A stretch of DNA of 64,000 nucleotides from Tanypteryx hageni (taxonomy: Eukaryota; Arthropoda; Insecta; Odonata; Petaluridae). Below, one piece after another: positions 34,291-45,966 of the stretch. How positions within the stretch are numbered: position 1 is the first letter of the stretch; each line of letters begins with the position of its first letter. The stretch covers positions 93,702,707-93,766,706 of the forward strand of contig CM054116.1 in NCBI GenBank assembly GCA_028673005.1, read 5' to 3'. The notes beneath the pieces are model-generated. The model was not told the origin of the DNA and did not search any database. It saw only the letters and a list, made by a program, of their open reading frames with translations. Both the position numbers and the translations under genes were made by a program.

Positions 34291-34472
34291 GTACCGAAAT
34301 ATTGACGTAAATACAATACAATTTTGAGATCATTCTTTTAAATCCCAAATATATTTCAACTGTGGAAAAAAATGATCGTAAAATTTTTTTTAAGCACTGT
34401 GGCACATGCACCATAGTTTGGGCACCACTGCTCTATGTAGTTCCTCCTTGTATGGTTATCTCCTCTATATAC

Positions 34473-34806
34473 AGTAAAAACTACCTTACGAACTCCTGGT
34501 TAATGAACACCTTCGAATAACGAACAAATGATGTCGGTCCTGCCACACTCCTTTTTAAAAGCACGTGTAAATACCTCTTTACAACAAACTACCGCACTAT
34601 GAAAACCTCTGAATAATGAAGGGAAAAATTGTCCCTTGTTTATATTTATCCCTTCAGAACAAAATTTCGCTTGCCAAGCAGTTTTTTTTATTTACATGCA
34701 GAAAGTAGTCGGCCAATTAGATCTTAGCTTTGAACAAGCCAATCAGAGCATGCCTTATGTTGGTACATTCTATTTCTGGTCTTGCTGAGTAATCAAGCAT
34801 CATCGT
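34473..34806 (+). mobile_element. Left part of a Tigger-like element, interrupted by the Penelope-like insertion
   Basis: CAGTAAAAACTACCTTACGA directly after TA, followed by repeated AACGAACAAATG-type phrases, has the look of a pogo/Tigger end. The Penelope-like element begins at 34807. The sequence right of it (36263-36600) may be the continuation, but no right end was identified. Confidence 0.35.
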
Positions 34807-36250
34807 AAAGTAAAAGGTAATAGATCCTTCACCGTAAAATAAGGAAAGAGAAAACTCACGTACGCGCTGCAGGTCTCCAGTAGAATCATTGTGGGACATA
34901 ATTCTTATGAAGAAACACACACACACTCCAAGGAGGCACTCACACAGTAGACTCGAACCAAATATATTTAACTAGACACTGATGTTTCGACAGCTACACT
35001 GTCATCTTCAGTAGTGTGGGTGTATGGGGAAAGAGGGGGTATATATGTCGAGAGTAGCCATTGGGAAAGGGGGGGGTGGAAAGGTGAAAAAAAAAATCGT
35101 TTAACTGAATAAATGAAAAAGGGGGGAGTGTGGGATGATACCTAGGTCATTGTTCATGACTGTGTTTTTGTTTTTATGTATGTATATGCTTTCGTATGCA
35201 TCGAGTTTACTGTACTGATTGATTGATTTTAGCAGAGATAGGTTTTCTGAGGTGATGGGATGGTGAGTGTCAAAAATATGAGTGTTTAATCTTGTTTTTG
35301 TAATGTGCTAGGTGTTCTTTAAACCGAGTTTCCAGTTTGCGTCTAGATTGCCCTATTTAAATTTTGTCGCATGAACTGCAAGTGACTTGATATATACCTG
35401 ATTTGTGGTGGTTGGGAATTTTATCCTTTGGGTTGGACAATAGGTTAAATAATGTATTTTCGTTTACAAAAACTGGGTGGAGATCAAATTTTGAAAGTGT
35501 GCGTTGGAGATTGTGTTAGTTTCAGTGCGTATGGGAGTTTCATGTATTTTTCCATTGTTTTGTTTTTGGCTCGTGAGTGTGGTGCATGATTTAATGTGAA
35601 CATTGTGTTTGTGTGTTTTAAATTTTTTTTTGATGATTAGTGGGTCGAATCCGTAATATAATGCGCAATTCTAAATTAATGTAAGCTCTATGTCAAAGTT
35701 TGTTTTTGAAAGAGGTGTGTTTAAGAGTCTGTGGATCATCGAGTGGAAAGGAGGTAATTTGTGGGAGATATGGTGGTGAGAGCCCATATGGATGTGTGTA
35801 GGTTTTCTGTAAATGTTGAAATGTAGTTTGTTACATTTTCTTGTGACTAGTAGATCTAGGAAGGGTAATGATTTATATTTTTCCTTTTCGTGTAAATTTT
35901 ATTGTGTCGAATTGTTGGTTGAGATGTTGTACGAAATTAGGAAGGTTATCTTTTTCAGTGTCAAAGATAGCATATATGTCATCTACGTATCTAAGCCAAG
36001 TTTTTGGAAAATATGGAAATGAAATGTCGAAACATCTGTGTCTAGTTAAATATATTTGGTTCGAGTCTACTGTGTGAGTGCCTCCTTGGAGTGTGTGTGT
36101 GTTTCTTCATAAGAATTAGGTCCCACGACGATTCTACCAGAGACCTGCAGCTCGTACATGAGTTTTCTCTTTCCTTATTTTACGGTGAAGGATCTATTAC
36201 CTTTTACTTACTTTGTATTGTATCACCGTGTCTCGCAACACCCTTTGATT
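34807..36250 (-). mobile_element. Penelope-like retroelement with inverted pseudo-LTRs
   Basis: A perfect 12-bp target duplication (AAGCATCATCGT) lies at 34795-34806 and 36251-36262. Arms of about 185-190 bp (roughly 34807-34995 and 36016-36208) are inverted copies of each other at more than 90% identity, sharing AAGTAAAAGGTAATAGATCC and ACACACACTCCAAGGAGGCA. The right side has about 40 bp more outside its arm. Between the arms, the minus strand encodes the C-terminal part of a reverse transcriptase and a GIY-YIG domain. Reverse transcriptase plus GIY-YIG with pseudo-LTRs that can be inverted is the hallmark of Penelope-like elements. The copy is 5'-truncated. Confidence 0.9.
35101..36030 (-). 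pseudogene. Penelope-type reverse transcriptase (C-terminal part) plus GIY-YIG endonuclease, broken
   Basis: Reading on the minus strand, SFPYFPKTWLRYVDDIYAIF carries the YVDD active site of RT motif C. FLDLLVTR, KLHFNIYRKPTHI and FHSMIHRLLNTPLSKTNF follow, all typical of Penelope RTs. Further on, SGIYQVTCSSCDKI, a stop in place of the tyrosine, then IGQSRRKLETRFKEHLAHYK is a GIY-YIG nuclease with one nonsense change. More frameshifts follow (about 35310 and 35440) before the end at MNNDLG…FS. The N-terminal half of the RT is absent. It cannot produce an active protein. Confidence 0.88.
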
Positions 36251-36623
36251 AAGCATCATCGTGTCATTGAATGGTGCGTCCTAGGTGTGAGGTGTTTTTT
36301 GTGCGTTAAGGTGATCCTGCTCTATAAGGAGTTTCAGTACAAGAGAAGCTTTAAGCATTTATTGCTTGTATTATTTAGTGGTGGATGGTGATTCATGACG
36401 CTTATTTTCTGATCTTAATCTGCTGCTTTTTAAGGTAAGTTTGTAGTTTATCAGCCCATGCAGCCATGCTCTCACAAAACTATATCATGTAAATATTGTC
36501 TTAAAATCATAAATTGTTATAATACCTGGCAATCTTGTGGTAAATTAAAGTGCAATAATCATTAATATCACTGTAGGTTTATGCAGGGTGGCCAAATTCC
36601 ATTTTTTTAAATCAGGATGCGTA

Positions 36624-38087
36624 CACTCATCCCTCGGTTTACGAACGCTCAATTTATGAATTTTTGATTTTATGAAGAACGGATATTTACACCTATTTTT
36701 CTATTTTCAAAGAACATTTTTCGATTTTACCAAGAAAATTTTTGCAAACCAAAGATGCGCTGTCATGACACGGAAAAGAAATTCATATATTTCACTAAAC
36801 AACTCTATTACTTGGCGGAAACGTTGAAGGTGATAAACTTAAGCCGTTGCTGGTGTATCATTCACAAAATCCAAGGGCTTTAAAAGGCTCGAGTAAGAAT
36901 TTATTTCCAGTTGTTTGGTGTGCTAACCGAAAAGCCTGGGCAAATCTTCGCAGACTACACCAGCAACTATCTTTCTCTTTTAATAGCGAAATATTGTGCC
37001 GAGAATAAGCTCACCAACAAAGCACTTTTGATTATTGATAATGCTCTGGGTCATCCTAAGAGTGTTTTCGATTATGGCGAAAATATTAAAGTTGCTTTTT
37101 TGCCTCCCAACACAACCTCCATACTCCAACCCATGGACCAAGGTGTCATCTCAACATTAAAGGCCTACTACCTCCAACTGGGGATGAAATATATTGTCGA
37201 TGGAAGCAATACACATAAAAATGGCAAACGAAAACATTGGAACAGCATGGGATAAAGTAACACGGAAAACTATAAATGGAGTTTGGAAGAAGCTATTGCC
37301 AATTATGTTAATGATTTTGAAAGTGTTGAGGTGCCCGTAAAAAACATTTGAAAGGGCATTGTGGATCTGTCAAACAAAATAGGTTTTGAAGGAGTAGATG
37401 ACAATAATGTGGATGATTTGTCCAATTGCACAGTGAAGAACTAACCAATGAAGAGTTGATTCAACTCGACGCACATTTGTCCCAAGAAGAGCAAGAGGAA
37501 GAAGATGAGACGCCACCACAAACATTTGAAATGAAGAAATTGGAGAAACTCTTTGCAGCTGTTGATGCTGTTACTACAATGTTGGATGAGAACCCAAATC
37601 TGGAAAGGACTAGACAATGTAAAACTCATATTGATGAAGCAATCCAATGTTATCGTGTGCTCTATGATTCTAAGAAACGAGAAGCAAAGCAAACTTCTAT
37701 TCTCTCATTTTTTCATCCATCAACTTCATCTTTTCAACCTCAGAAATTTCATGTTCTGCAATTTCAGAAGACGAAGACGTCGACAATCCAATAGTTTATG
37801 ACAGCAGTTCATTTTCGTTACCGTAACTTTTATAAAGTTTATAAATTCAGTTGATAATGAAAACTTGCACAAATTACCGAAATAATGTTTGCTTGAGTGA
37901 TTTTATGATAAATAAAAAATAAATTATATTTGAGATTTCATTTTAAATGGGTGATTTTTTTGGGCTCAGGAACCGATCGTAACTTGACCCATATAAATTA
38001 ATGGAAACGGGGTTTTCGATTTACAAATTTTTGCATTACAAAGGGTTTTCAAGGAATGAATTACGTTTATAAATTGAGAGACAGGTG
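36624..38087 (+). mobile_element. Internally deleted Tigger-like element
   Basis: The ends CACTCATCCCTCGGTTTACG (left) and CAATTTATAAACG-type sequence ending GACAGGTG (right) are inverted copies. TA lies outside each end (36622-36623 and 38088-38089). Of the expected 2.5-2.7 kb, 1,464 bp remain. The DNA-binding domain and first catalytic residue have been lost. Confidence 0.85.
36806..37794 (+). pseudogene. Tigger transposase fragment (central and C-terminal)
   Basis: Begins EGDKLKPLLVYHSQNPRALK and FPVVWCANRKAW, then shifts frame. IIDNALGHP (second catalytic Asp) and VAFLPPNTTSILQPMDQGVI (third) follow. After another frameshift near 37200 and stops, a C-terminal part runs from about 37426: EELTNEELIQLDAHLSQEEQ, KQTSILSFFHPS and on to a stop. 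It has at least three lesions besides the N-terminal deletion. Confidence 0.85.
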
Positions 38088-39314
38088 TACTCTATTAGCT
38101 ATTACTAAGAAACCAAAAGTACTGAGATTTATTAATGGGTAATTTATTTTTTGTTTCGTAAAGAACAACCAGAAAAACAACTTCCCAAAATATATATTAT
38201 TACATCTGCAATCCTGCAGACTTTTGAAACGTTGATTCAAAATGGCATCCAATTGTATCCAAACTCAATCTTCATTAAAAAATATAATTTCCTGAACTTC
38301 ACGTCTACAATTTTTGTGCTTATGCTATTGGCAAAGTAGAAATCTATTTTTCAAGCCTGAACTTTTGCATAAAAATTTACGCCCGTCAAATTTTGCCTTC
38401 TTTTACTAAATTAAATAAATTTTGGTTATTGTGCATTTCACGTCGTCTGTGCACTACGTGTTCTTATGGAAGAATTGCTATCCCATGTTATTTCCCCATA
38501 CTGCTAATACTCAGCATTGCCAATTCATGCAAAATCCAGATTTTTGTCGTTTTTGGCATTATTACTCACTTAAGCGCCTACCGAAGGATAAGAAATTAAC
38601 AAAATGAGTAAGAAAATAAACTAAATACTTTTTAAACTGAAAAACCACCATTTTTGCATGGTTAAATAATAGTTCCTGCGTTTTCATCAAAACTTCAGTT
38701 ACTTGTGCAGTATTCATATTTGAACGGCCAAATCTCGCGGTCTATTCACTGAAATCATACGAACATTTTTCTGTAGCTTTTGCAAGTGTTCTATAAGCCA
38801 CACATACCATTAAAAGAAACATGTAAATCAATTCATTGTTGTTAAAAATTAAATAAAACTAAATGAGGCTCTCACATTCTGCATCAATGCGCAAAATTTT
38901 CCCTCTTGCTAACTTGCGTGCCATTAGGAATAGATGGGCATTGTAGGTGGATGAAATGGTGAGAAAAAATTAAATTTATTTTTGAAATTGGAATTAACTC
39001 AATATCTTCATTGGTTTTCGAGATATGGAATTTTACATTTGTGCACGAGAAACTTCTGCTGCCTTGTCAGAACCTTTTCACGTGCCACGAAACAGGCCAA
39101 AGAGACAACTTTCTCTTTTCATATCTTCTGAAACTTAAAGCAGTTGTCGATTTTGTAAAAGTTTTGTAAAAAACTTGAAACAAATGTTTCAAAAAGAAAT
39201 TTTTCAGCAAAAATAAAGATGTCTGTAGGAATTAAAATTTCTCAGTAATTCTGCTACTATTTGGTACTATGTTATATATATGATAAATAATTTGACAAAA
39301 TTCCATTCCAGCGT
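38088..39314. other. Intron sequence, nothing recognised
   Basis: AT-rich, with short frames only. No TIR pair, tRNA-like structure or coding remnant identified. Confidence 0.5.
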
Positions 39315-40595
39315 TAAGAAAGAAAAAAATTCACTTTTTCTGTAGAGCAGAAAATTGAGATACTAAAAGCAGTGGACCGGGGGATGAAGGCGGAAGTTAC
39401 CTGGCAATTTGATATTCAACCATCAATGCTTTCAACAACTCTTGGGCAACATTGCGACATTCTGAATGCAATTGTGCAGGGCCCAGAGAAGAAACGTGTC
39501 TGGACCTGCGTAAATGAGGACTTAGATCAGGCAGTTTTTAACTGGCTTGCACAGGCCAGATTGATCCCAGTATCAGGGCCTATCCTGCAGGAGCGAGGCT
39601 CAAGGCACTGAAATTGAGGATGGATGAGTTCATTGCATCCAATGGATGGCTCCACAAATTCAAGAAGAGGTAGAACCTAACGACCATCAAGATTTCTGGA
39701 GAGGAGGCTGCAGTTAGCCTGAAGTTGAGGAGGGTTGGAGGGTGAGGTTTCCCATTTTAATCAGCGAGGGCTACAGCCCGAAAAATATATTCAATGCAGA
39801 CAGGTTTTTTATAACCTTTTGCCGAATTGTACCCTAAATGTAAAGGGAGAGTCATGCCATGGGAGAAAATGAGCAATGAGTGCTTCACGGTGCTTTTTTG
39901 TTCAAACAGCAATGGGTCAGAGAAGTTGCCGCCGCTGGTCATAGGCAAATTCAACAAACCTTGCTGCTTTAAAACCTGAGGTGAATGCCTTGCCCATATT
40001 CCAGCAGCAAAAATGCGTGAATGACGGCCACGTTATTCTGGAAGTGGCTAAGTGATGTGGATATGCGCATGGGAGGGCAGAATAGGAAGATAGTTCTTTT
40101 CCTTGACAGATGTCCTGCCCATAATTTGGAGGGAGTAACTTTGAGAAATGTAAGAATAATTTTCTTCCCCCCTAACTGCACCAATAAATTGCAGCCTCTA
40201 GACCAAGGGGAAATTTCTTGTGAAGAGGCTTTACTGCAGAATGTGGAGTTTCTGCTGCGCAGGATGGTTGATTGCAGCAGCGATTTAAAATCAATAAGGT
40301 GGAAAGTATTCAGGCAATGCAGCAACTGTGTGATTCCTGGAAGAAAGTCTCACCCTCAACAATAAGAAATTGTTTTCAGAGGGTGGAAGTGGAAGTGATT
40401 ATGATGAGGTGGTGGCCAGTGAAAGTGATTTTTGGGTGGGTTAACGGGAGACCATGAATCTGGAAACCATATTTGAAGAGTATGTGGAAGTCGACAAGGC
40501 TTTAATGACATTTGCGATGGATGAATCACATATGGAGTTCGAAGGATCAGAAATGGCCTCTGCATATGTAGAGAAGGAGAAGGATGTGCAAGGCA
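39315..40595 (+). pseudogene. Second Tigger/CENP-B-type transposase remnant, cut by a mariner
   Basis: Starts near KIEILKAVDRGMKAEVTWQF (helix-turn-helix), then DLDQAVFNWLAQARLIPVSG, MDEFIASNGWLHKFKKR and TTIKISGEEAA (second DNA-binding half). After several frameshifts come VLFCSNSNGSEKLPPLVIGK, IVLFLDRCPAHN (catalytic Asp) and FFPPNCTNKLQPLDQGE (last catalytic Asp). There are at least four lesions. It differs from the copies at 6.5 and 36.8 kb and belongs to another Tigger lineage. The element's own ends were not found. Its 3' side abuts the mariner that starts at 40596. Confidence 0.8.
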
Positions 40596-41840
40596 TGTTC
40601 AACTGAAACCCATTTGAGGTTGCTCACAGGTGAAGCCATTGCAGCAGTTAGAAAAAATCACCACATGCATTTAGACAGGAGTCCCATTGATGCACAAGTC
40701 GGCATATCCCGTCCACAAAGAAGTCCTTGGGCTGTTGCCTAAACCAATGTACCACAGCCTCCTGCGCATCGTCATCCGACATAAACAAACTGCCTTTGAG
40801 GGCTTTCTTGAACGGTCCAAAGACGTGAAAATTGCATGGTGGTAGGTCCGGCTGTATGCAGGATGTTTTAATGCCTCCCATCACATGGTATTCAGTTTGT
40901 CCTGGACCGTGTGGGCCACATGGAGATGGGTGTTGTCATGCAGCAGGATGATGCTGCCAGTGAGTTTATCCGGATGTTTGTTCTTGATCTGGGTAGGCAG
41001 CTTTTGCAGCATTTCACAGTAACGGTTTGCATTGATTGTGTCATTACATGGTTTGAAGTGCAGAAGCAGGGGTCCCTCAATGTCCAAGAACAAAGTCAAC
41101 ATCACTTTACCGGCGGATGCTTGTGACTTGAATTTCTTCAGTTGGGGTGAACCAGGATGTTTCCATTGCATGCCTGCTGGTTTTCCTGTGGGTTCAAAAT
41201 GGTCTCATCGCCCGCCACAGAAACTCATCACCCTCAGTCTGGTACTGCAGCAAATGTTCCAGCAACATTGACATGCAATGTTCCTTGTGTGTGTCAGTCA
41301 GTATACCTGGGATCCACTGAGGACACCTTGTGATATCCAAGATCCTGTACGACTGAATGCACAGTGCCGATGCTCATATTCCCTTCCGTTGAGAGGGAAC
41401 AAATGGTCCGACATATGTCCTCATGCATGGCATTCTCGACCCGCACAACATTCTCTAGAGTAGCGACAATGTGAGCCTGTCCAAGTCTTGACATGTCCAC
41501 CGTTCGCTGCCTGCCCATTCGAAACATATGGAGCCAATCCACCACCTTTGTCTTTGATATACATGCCTCACCATAGATGGCACACATCCGCCTATAAATT
41601 TCAGCAGGTTGATATCCTTCCGCCCTGAGAAACTGAATCACTGCCCTCTGATCCTGTTTGGATGGATTCACCACTTGGTACTCCATTATGAAACTGTGCT
41701 GCAATGGTGTCCGCACTAGCTACCCACTGAGTCGACTATACTGTTCTACACAATTGTCTGCCAGTGTGTTTACAGAGTCAACCATGTAGCTGCCCCCCTA
41801 CACTGCCTCAGCAGCGCCATGAATGGGTTTCAGTTGAACA
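40596..41840 (-). mobile_element. mariner-type DNA transposon
   Basis: 1,245 bp, the usual mariner size. The ends TGTTCAACTGAAACCCAT and ATGGGTTTCAGTTGAACA are exact inverted copies. TA lies at 41841-41842 on the right, and CA (a probable mutated TA) at 40594-40595 on the left. The transposase is on the minus strand. It has inserted beside or within the Tigger remnant at 39315-40595. Confidence 0.92.
40648..41686 (-). pseudogene. mariner transposase, frameshifted
   Basis: Starts MEYQVVNPSKQDQRAVIQFL with a SETMAR-like (HTH_48) DNA-binding domain (SKTKVVDWLHMFRMGRQRTV). A frameshift falls near 41290-41170, then MLTLFLDIEGPLLLHF gives the first catalytic Asp and IILLHDNTHLHVAH the second. After another frameshift, PDLPPCNFHVFGPFKKALKG has Asn where mariner has its third catalytic Asp. 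The protein is therefore dead twice over. Confidence 0.88.
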
Positions 41841-42289
41841 TATCTCGTAGAAGAAGTGCGGCTAAAATGCACCGCAGTTGAGTTCCTTTAGAGAAGTAGA
41901 GACAGCAATTGATCGGGAGAGACAGAAAAATAGTAAACAAAAGACTTTTCTTATTTAAAAAAATGTTGATATACATTGAAAAATAAAAATTATTTTAAAA
42001 GGTATCACATTTCCAATATTTATTTACCTGATAGTCAACAAATCACTAATTTTAACTGGGTTCTTGTCAGTATTTTGCAGCTATGAGGTATATATCAAGG
42101 TAAGAGGTGGTTCATGTGCATTATTTTTGTGTAAATTAGTTTTGATCCTTGCTCAGAGATGGAAAAGGTTTTGCTAAAAAATTTTTGTAGTAGGAGTTTC
42201 CCACAACTTGTTAAACCTTCAGCGACGGGGTCTGTGCATGGTACTGACTTTGTTTTCTTTCCTTACCACTGGCCTGTGTGTAGTACAGA
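41841..42289. other. Intron sequence, nothing recognised
   Basis: AT-rich, may include the displaced 3' part of the Tigger element cut by the mariner, but no coding motif is visible. Confidence 0.4.
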
Positions 42290-44463
42290 CAAGAGCCCTG
42301 CATGCCCGCAGTTTACCCTACCTGACCCGCGGTTACCCGCAGCGAAAGTTGCGGGTCAGGTATAGAGTGCTTCTATGTGGGTACGAGTCGGGTTCGGACA
42401 CAAAAGGCACCAGTGCAGGTCAAGAGCAGGTACGAAACTAGTTTTAATTCCAAGTCAATTTGCTTTGCCAATGTAGGCACAGAAACTCTTCACATGCCTT
42501 TTACTGCTAGTAAAGCACACCCTCGCAGTCAAAAGTAGCATTATATAGGAAGATACAAATTTGCAATTTATGCAGGTCGGCAGATCGCAGGCTTTGTGTA
42601 TCATGTGTCAAGAAAAGTGTCGGACAAAAAAGAGATTCCTTTTATTATATAAATAGATACAAAGTTGCAATTGACAAACAATTTTCGATTACGTTAGGTA
42701 GAAGAGAATCTAAGGAGGGGTTGAGAAAGAGTGAATAGGGGAATTATGCAGTACAATGTAACTATGACGGATTGGTTTGTGTGAGAACTCTCCCTTTTAA
42801 CCAGTTGGTTTTGCTCATTCATGCAAGTAACATCTATCTTTGTGAATTTACTTTTAAAGAGCCGTGGTTACATATAAGAGTGCCTATCAGCATTCTTTAT
42901 ATGTTATTTAACGTTCAAATATATAGTATTTTTACGTAAAATAATCGCGTGTGAGTGGCATTATTTTATACTTTGTTTGCGAGAGAAAGGAACGAGTTAT
43001 TTTATAAAATTACAATGGTGAGTTATATGTGATCTCGGCTTTTATGACAGAATATCAATCTACCACATCCTTAAAAGGAACCAATACCAGCTGATTGAAT
43101 GGTAAAATTTTCAGTTATAAGTTAATGCATCATTCAATTATCAATCAAAATTTCAATCGAAATATTACTTTTATCTGCCCTTCAGATTTGAACAATGAAT
43201 ACTGATCAGATAAGAAGGAAACTTTTGAGTTTAGAGTACACCCGAAGAAAAAAAGAAAATACCTAATCAAAATTTTGGGAAATGCTGTGAAATTTTAGAT
43301 GAAAAGGGAAAACTGATTTTGAAGATAATTGCTTACTGTAGTTATAAAATGCTTATCGCTATGATAATAAGAAGCTGGGAACATCAAGTTTATTGCGACA
43401 ATAGTGTGAAAATAACAAAGGCGGCGTGCCTAAAATTACAAATTTTCTTTTGCCGAAAAAATGCGATTTACCAAAATTATCAGCTGAAAAGAAAAAAAAT
43501 GTTTTAGATGGCTGTGTCGAATTTGTAGTTAGAGATTTGAGACCTTTTGAGATAGTGTCAGGAGATGGGTTTAAAAATTTATAAAATTTTTATTTTTCTT
43601 CACCCCCTTCTAAAAAGTGTGTAAATGTTAAAAACTGAAGAAAAGTATAAAATCTATGAGAAAGTTAAAGTAAGTATTGATGACATTAAATATAATCCAT
43701 GACACGAAATCCGTGTACGCTTGTAGAGCAACCGATGAAAAGGTATAAAATGTTAGACACCTTAGACACAGTAAATGATCATATTTATCCAGACGAATTG
43801 ACTGCATATATTGACTTAAAACTATCTGACGACATTACTAATAATTTTGATTTGATGAAATGGTGGAATAAGCAAAAGAATTGTTTGCCAAATTTAAGTA
43901 TTTTAGCGAATAGTATTTTTTCAATACCAGCAACCAGTGCTTCATCAGAGAGGTGTTTTTGATTGGCGGGACATGTTGTTAGTGAAAGAAGAAACAGTTT
44001 AGGTCCCGCAAACGTGGATGAAGTCCTATTTTTAAATAGTCACTTTAAATCTCAGGGTAGATACTATTAATTAATGTTTCCATTTTTCAATTAAATTTTT
44101 TTGTAAAATTTGTAATTTATGTAAAAATAAATCTTAGATACTTTAAATACATTTTTTCGATCTTAAAAATGAATGTTAATGTACAATTGCATTTCATTTT
44201 AATTTATACAAAATAAATGACTGACTCAGAAATATCTTTATTTTTTCACGATTTCTTGCTATGGATTTGTCTCGAGGACCAGACAGTTAAAAAATATGGG
44301 TCGGGTGGAACAAGTAGGCCTTCTGTGCGGGTGCGAGCCTGCAGGTACGGGTCGGGTGCGGGTTAACATTCTGCGGGTACAAGTGAGTAGTCTGCGGGTA
44401 CGGGTCACGAGGGTTAGTAGTCTGCGGGTACGGGTGGAAAATATCATACCCGTGCAGGGCTCT
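42290..44463 (+). mobile_element. hAT transposon with transposase remnant
   Basis: Left end CAAGAGCCCTGCATGCCCGC and right end CCCGTGCAGGGCTCT are inverted. Flanking 8-mers AGTACAGA (42282-42289) and AGTACAGT (44464-44471) agree at 7 of 8 positions. Subterminal sequence is rich in GCGGGT motifs (repeats of TCTGCGGGTACGGGT near 44390-44440), common in hAT ends as transposase binding sites. The coding part is mostly lost. Confidence 0.85.
43699..44070 (+). pseudogene. hAT transposase C-terminal dimerisation domain
   Basis: Reads DELTAYIDLKLSDDIT, FDLMKWWNKQKNCLPNLSIL and IFSIPATSASSERCF, then an in-frame TGA in place of a serine codon. It continues LAGHVVSERRNSLGPANVDEVLFLNS. SxxSERxFSxAGxxxxxRRxxLxPxxV is the hAT dimerisation signature. 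Upstream sequence (43180-43680) shows no clear BED finger or catalytic part. Confidence 0.85.
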
Positions 44464-44739
44464 AGTACAGTCCCATACTGGTGTTAGGGTGGGCTAGATT
44501 TAAATACTCTTCTTCCTTATGGCCGGAGGATTTTAAACCCAAATGGCCAATTTGAAAGTACTTGAATTTTATAAGTTTTTACTTAATAATCGGATTTATG
44601 TGAACCTTTCAGAATATTTATGTTATAGTATGTTTATAACACCATATGTTTTATATAATTCTATTACAATAAGATTGTGCATTATCACACAAAGAAAAAA
44701 TAAAAGTTTATTCCACACAAATGTTTAACATTTTCTCAC

Positions 44740-45490
44740 TGCTTTATGTGCTAGATTTGTTCTCATCCATTCCAATGACGTGCTCGAGTTCTCTGTATAT
44801 AGCAGCAAGTCGCTCCGTTCTCATAACGATGCAGTTGTTGAGAGCCTCTTCCCACTTTCTTTATCTCTTCCAAACACAGATGCTGTCGCACTTGAGAAAT
44901 GTTTACGAATAACATCGCATGACTGGTTCATAGTAGAACGAGAGTGAATCACCTCTAACATGCCCCTATTCTCCTTGCTTCCACAATATCTTACTGCCGA
45001 AATAAAGCTCGTCTTCTCATCAGCTGATTTTTTAAAATGAATAAACCAAGTACGACATAAATCTCACTTTGGGTCACTGGTTGCCATGATCTCATATGAG
45101 ATCGTAAGGAAAACATGCTGCCTCTCATATTCTTATATTATTCCACATATCTATTAGTTTCTTCAACTATAATTGTAACCAAATCCTTATCAAAAAGAAA
45201 TTCATAACATTCCACAATATCTACTCCATTTTTGGCTATATTCTGAGGCCAACAGTCTTCAGTAAATACTTCCAATTGTCTGATGAAAATTTCCATTTTC
45301 TCCCAATGAAAATTTTCATTCTGTCTATCTTCATCTTCACTATCAGCTTGATTCATCACATCACATCTGCAAATGCAATATCATCAACAACACTGGAGCC
45401 ACTATCATTTGAGGAATCATTAGATTCCTCCAAAATCCTCTGCAAATCTTAATCATTAACATCAAGTATATTCCTACTAGCCATGTCTGC
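44740..45490 (-). pseudogene. piggyBac-type transposase N-terminal remnant
   Basis: On the minus strand an acidic start (ILEESNDSSNDSGSSVVDDI) leads into FHWEKMEIFIRQLEVFTEDC. ECYEFLFDKDLVTIIVEETNRYVE follows; F-x-x-x-F-x-x-x-L-x-x-x-I-x-x-E-T-N-R-Y is the piggyBac family signature. Next comes SHMRSWQPVTQSEIYVVLGL-FIL, the conserved W-x-P-V-T-x-x-E segment. Frames break repeatedly after about 45010. The catalytic core and TTAA-flanked ends are not identified. Confidence 0.75.
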
Positions 45491-45966
45491 ACAATGAGGG
45501 GTAATAATTCCACAAATTAATTAAAACTGAAGGAACGTATATTAACAAATAAGTATATTTCCTTAGAAAACAACTCCACCATTTATAGTCAACAGTCAGT
45601 ATCGTGCAGAGGCAAGAAACTGAATGTAAACCAAAGGGCCAGAGCGATTCTTTTACTTTCCAGCGATGTCTGCTGTTTGAGATGTGACGTCTGCCACTAA
45701 TAATTTCTATTGTTTGATGTCACCAAGTGCACCCAAATTTTTTTTTCAAGAGTTCTGTTTATGATCTATATCAAAACCAACTCATCTCATGCTCGCATAG
45801 ACGAGTCAGAGAGTGGGCTACACAAGCAACAGTCTCAAGAGGCTCAGAATATAAACTTGGGGTGTCAGGTCTTTCTTATTAACTTTCTTAACTGAAAGAA
45901 CTCTTGTAATGGTATTAACATTAGAATCGGCAGTTTTGAACAAATGTGTTATCATTGAGCCTATTA

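Larger units (their letters stand above)
33041..34428 (-). mobile_element. Decayed hAT element containing a later repeat
   Basis: The left border region GATGCCCAACCTTTTACCC and the right border GTTTGGGCACCACTG are roughly inverted and hAT-like. The minus strand at 33299-33206 encodes the hAT C-terminal signature CQFSSTCEQVFSSMKLIKIN, then NAHDSLTKNL. The rest of the transposase is missing. Dispersed repeat family 1 copy C (33545-34290) occupies most of the interior. No 8-bp duplication was confirmed, so the borders are approximate. Confidence 0.55.

Noticed and set aside
34973..34995. Possible hammerhead ribozyme near GATGTTTCGACAGC
   Set aside because: The required CTGATGA box and matching GAAA with a paired stem III are not present on either strand here.
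34807..36208. The long inverted repeat as the TIRs of a DNA transposon
   Set aside because: The coding sequence between is reverse transcriptase plus GIY-YIG, and the target duplication is 12 bp, so Penelope-like inverted pseudo-LTRs fit better.
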